Positions 33,572-33,669 of a stretch of DNA of 33,669 nucleotides are shown here, one piece after another (within the stretch, counting starts at the first letter, position 1; each line of letters begins with the position of its first letter). Origin of the DNA: Candidatus Rifleibacteriota bacterium (GTDB lineage Bacteria > Riflebacteria > Ozemobacteria > Ozemobacterales > Ozemobacteraceae). The notes under the pieces were generated by a model. The model was given only the letters and a program-made list of their open reading frames with translations. It was not told the origin of the DNA and made no database searches. The stretch is taken from NCBI GenBank assembly GCA_029565415.1, contig JAKQOH010000145.1, positions 1 through 33,669 on the forward strand. The letters are read 5' to 3'. The position numbers and the translations under genes were made by a program.

Positions 33572-33669
33572 GTCGGAGGTGCTCCATTCGTGGTACGGTC
33601 GCGGTCAGGCAGTTCCGGCTGAGGCCTCCCGGCGCACAGGGCGAGCCAGGCGGCGGCCGCGGCGACGGC
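33568..33669 (-). CDS. 3' end of an upstream membrane protein (partial; possibly lspA)
   Basis: An open minus-strand frame from the window edge to a TGA overlapping the rluD-like ATG as ATGA gives 33 residues: Ala-rich hydrophobic AAAAAWLALCAG followed by a polar tail. That fits the last helix and tail of a polytopic protein. lspA commonly precedes rluD in bacteria, so signal peptidase II is a candidate, but no LspA motif falls inside the window. Confidence 0.5.
   Translation of the reverse strand, partial: AVAAAAAWLALCAGRPQPELPDRDRTTNGAPPT

Noticed and set aside
1..33669. tRNA, rRNA, insertion sequences or phage attachment sites
   Set aside because: I looked for characteristic tRNA arms, transposase motifs and flanking duplications and saw none; a covariance-model scan would be decisive.

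Overview
The window is GC-rich with sparse AT-rich patches, tightly packed, and almost entirely protein-coding. I saw no rRNA, tRNA, CRISPR array, transposase or phage gene. The gene mix suggests a free-living environmental Gram-negative-type bacterium: secreted and polytopic envelope proteins, class III nucleotidyl cyclases, a SpoIIE phosphatase, a prepilin module, a B12-type radical SAM enzyme and glycan-export genes. The pilin modules (Cys shortly after the N-terminal helix, AVEMYN-like run, late C-x2-H motif) resemble those I remember from candidate phylum Riflebacteria/Ozemobacteria. That assignment is inference from memory, not a search result.

Region 1 (1-4302, + strand): the end of an unknown gene, a LuxC-type acyl-CoA reductase fused to a PaaK-type adenylating ligase, a sirtuin deacylase and a TIM-barrel isomerase/epimerase. 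Junctions are ATGA overlaps or a short gap with a good ribosome site, so this reads as one operon. The fusion could activate a carboxylate and reduce it to the aldehyde. A 193-nt gap with tandem hairpins and a competing long-range stem follows.

Region 2 (4496-10854): signalling and miscellaneous genes. These are a GAF-PAS-SpoIIE phosphatase (+), a convergent cyclase plus GIY-YIG pair (-), a divergent GYF_2-AIM24 protein (+) and an orphan GspF/PilC-like protein (+).

Region 3 (10861-18068): an envelope-glycan or lipid block. A minus-strand operon encodes a GT4 glycosyltransferase, a B12-binding radical SAM enzyme and a YejM/LtaS-like membrane sulfatase-fold protein. A MOP-family flippase is divergent from it. 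The ~500-bp gap between them carries degenerate CACAGAGA-type repeats; related pieces occur in the other large gap, 8227-8545.

Region 4 (18055-33669, - strand): a long co-oriented run. In transcription order it holds the end of a membrane protein (possibly LspA), an RluD-like pseudouridine synthase, a membrane-anchored pilin-like protein, a HAMP-only protein, a secreted protein with a caspase-like His/Cys pair, a TrkA-type K+ channel, a 1814-residue envelope protein with an internal prepilin signal, an M50-like HExxH membrane protease, a FecR-domain protein and a CHASE2-adenylate cyclase. Everything from the pilin-like protein on is predicted to sit in or outside the membrane, and the last two form a plausible sensor/effector pair. 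The strongest candidate for an undescribed system is the giant protein with its overlapping protease gene and flanking FecR, cyclase and caspase-fold genes.
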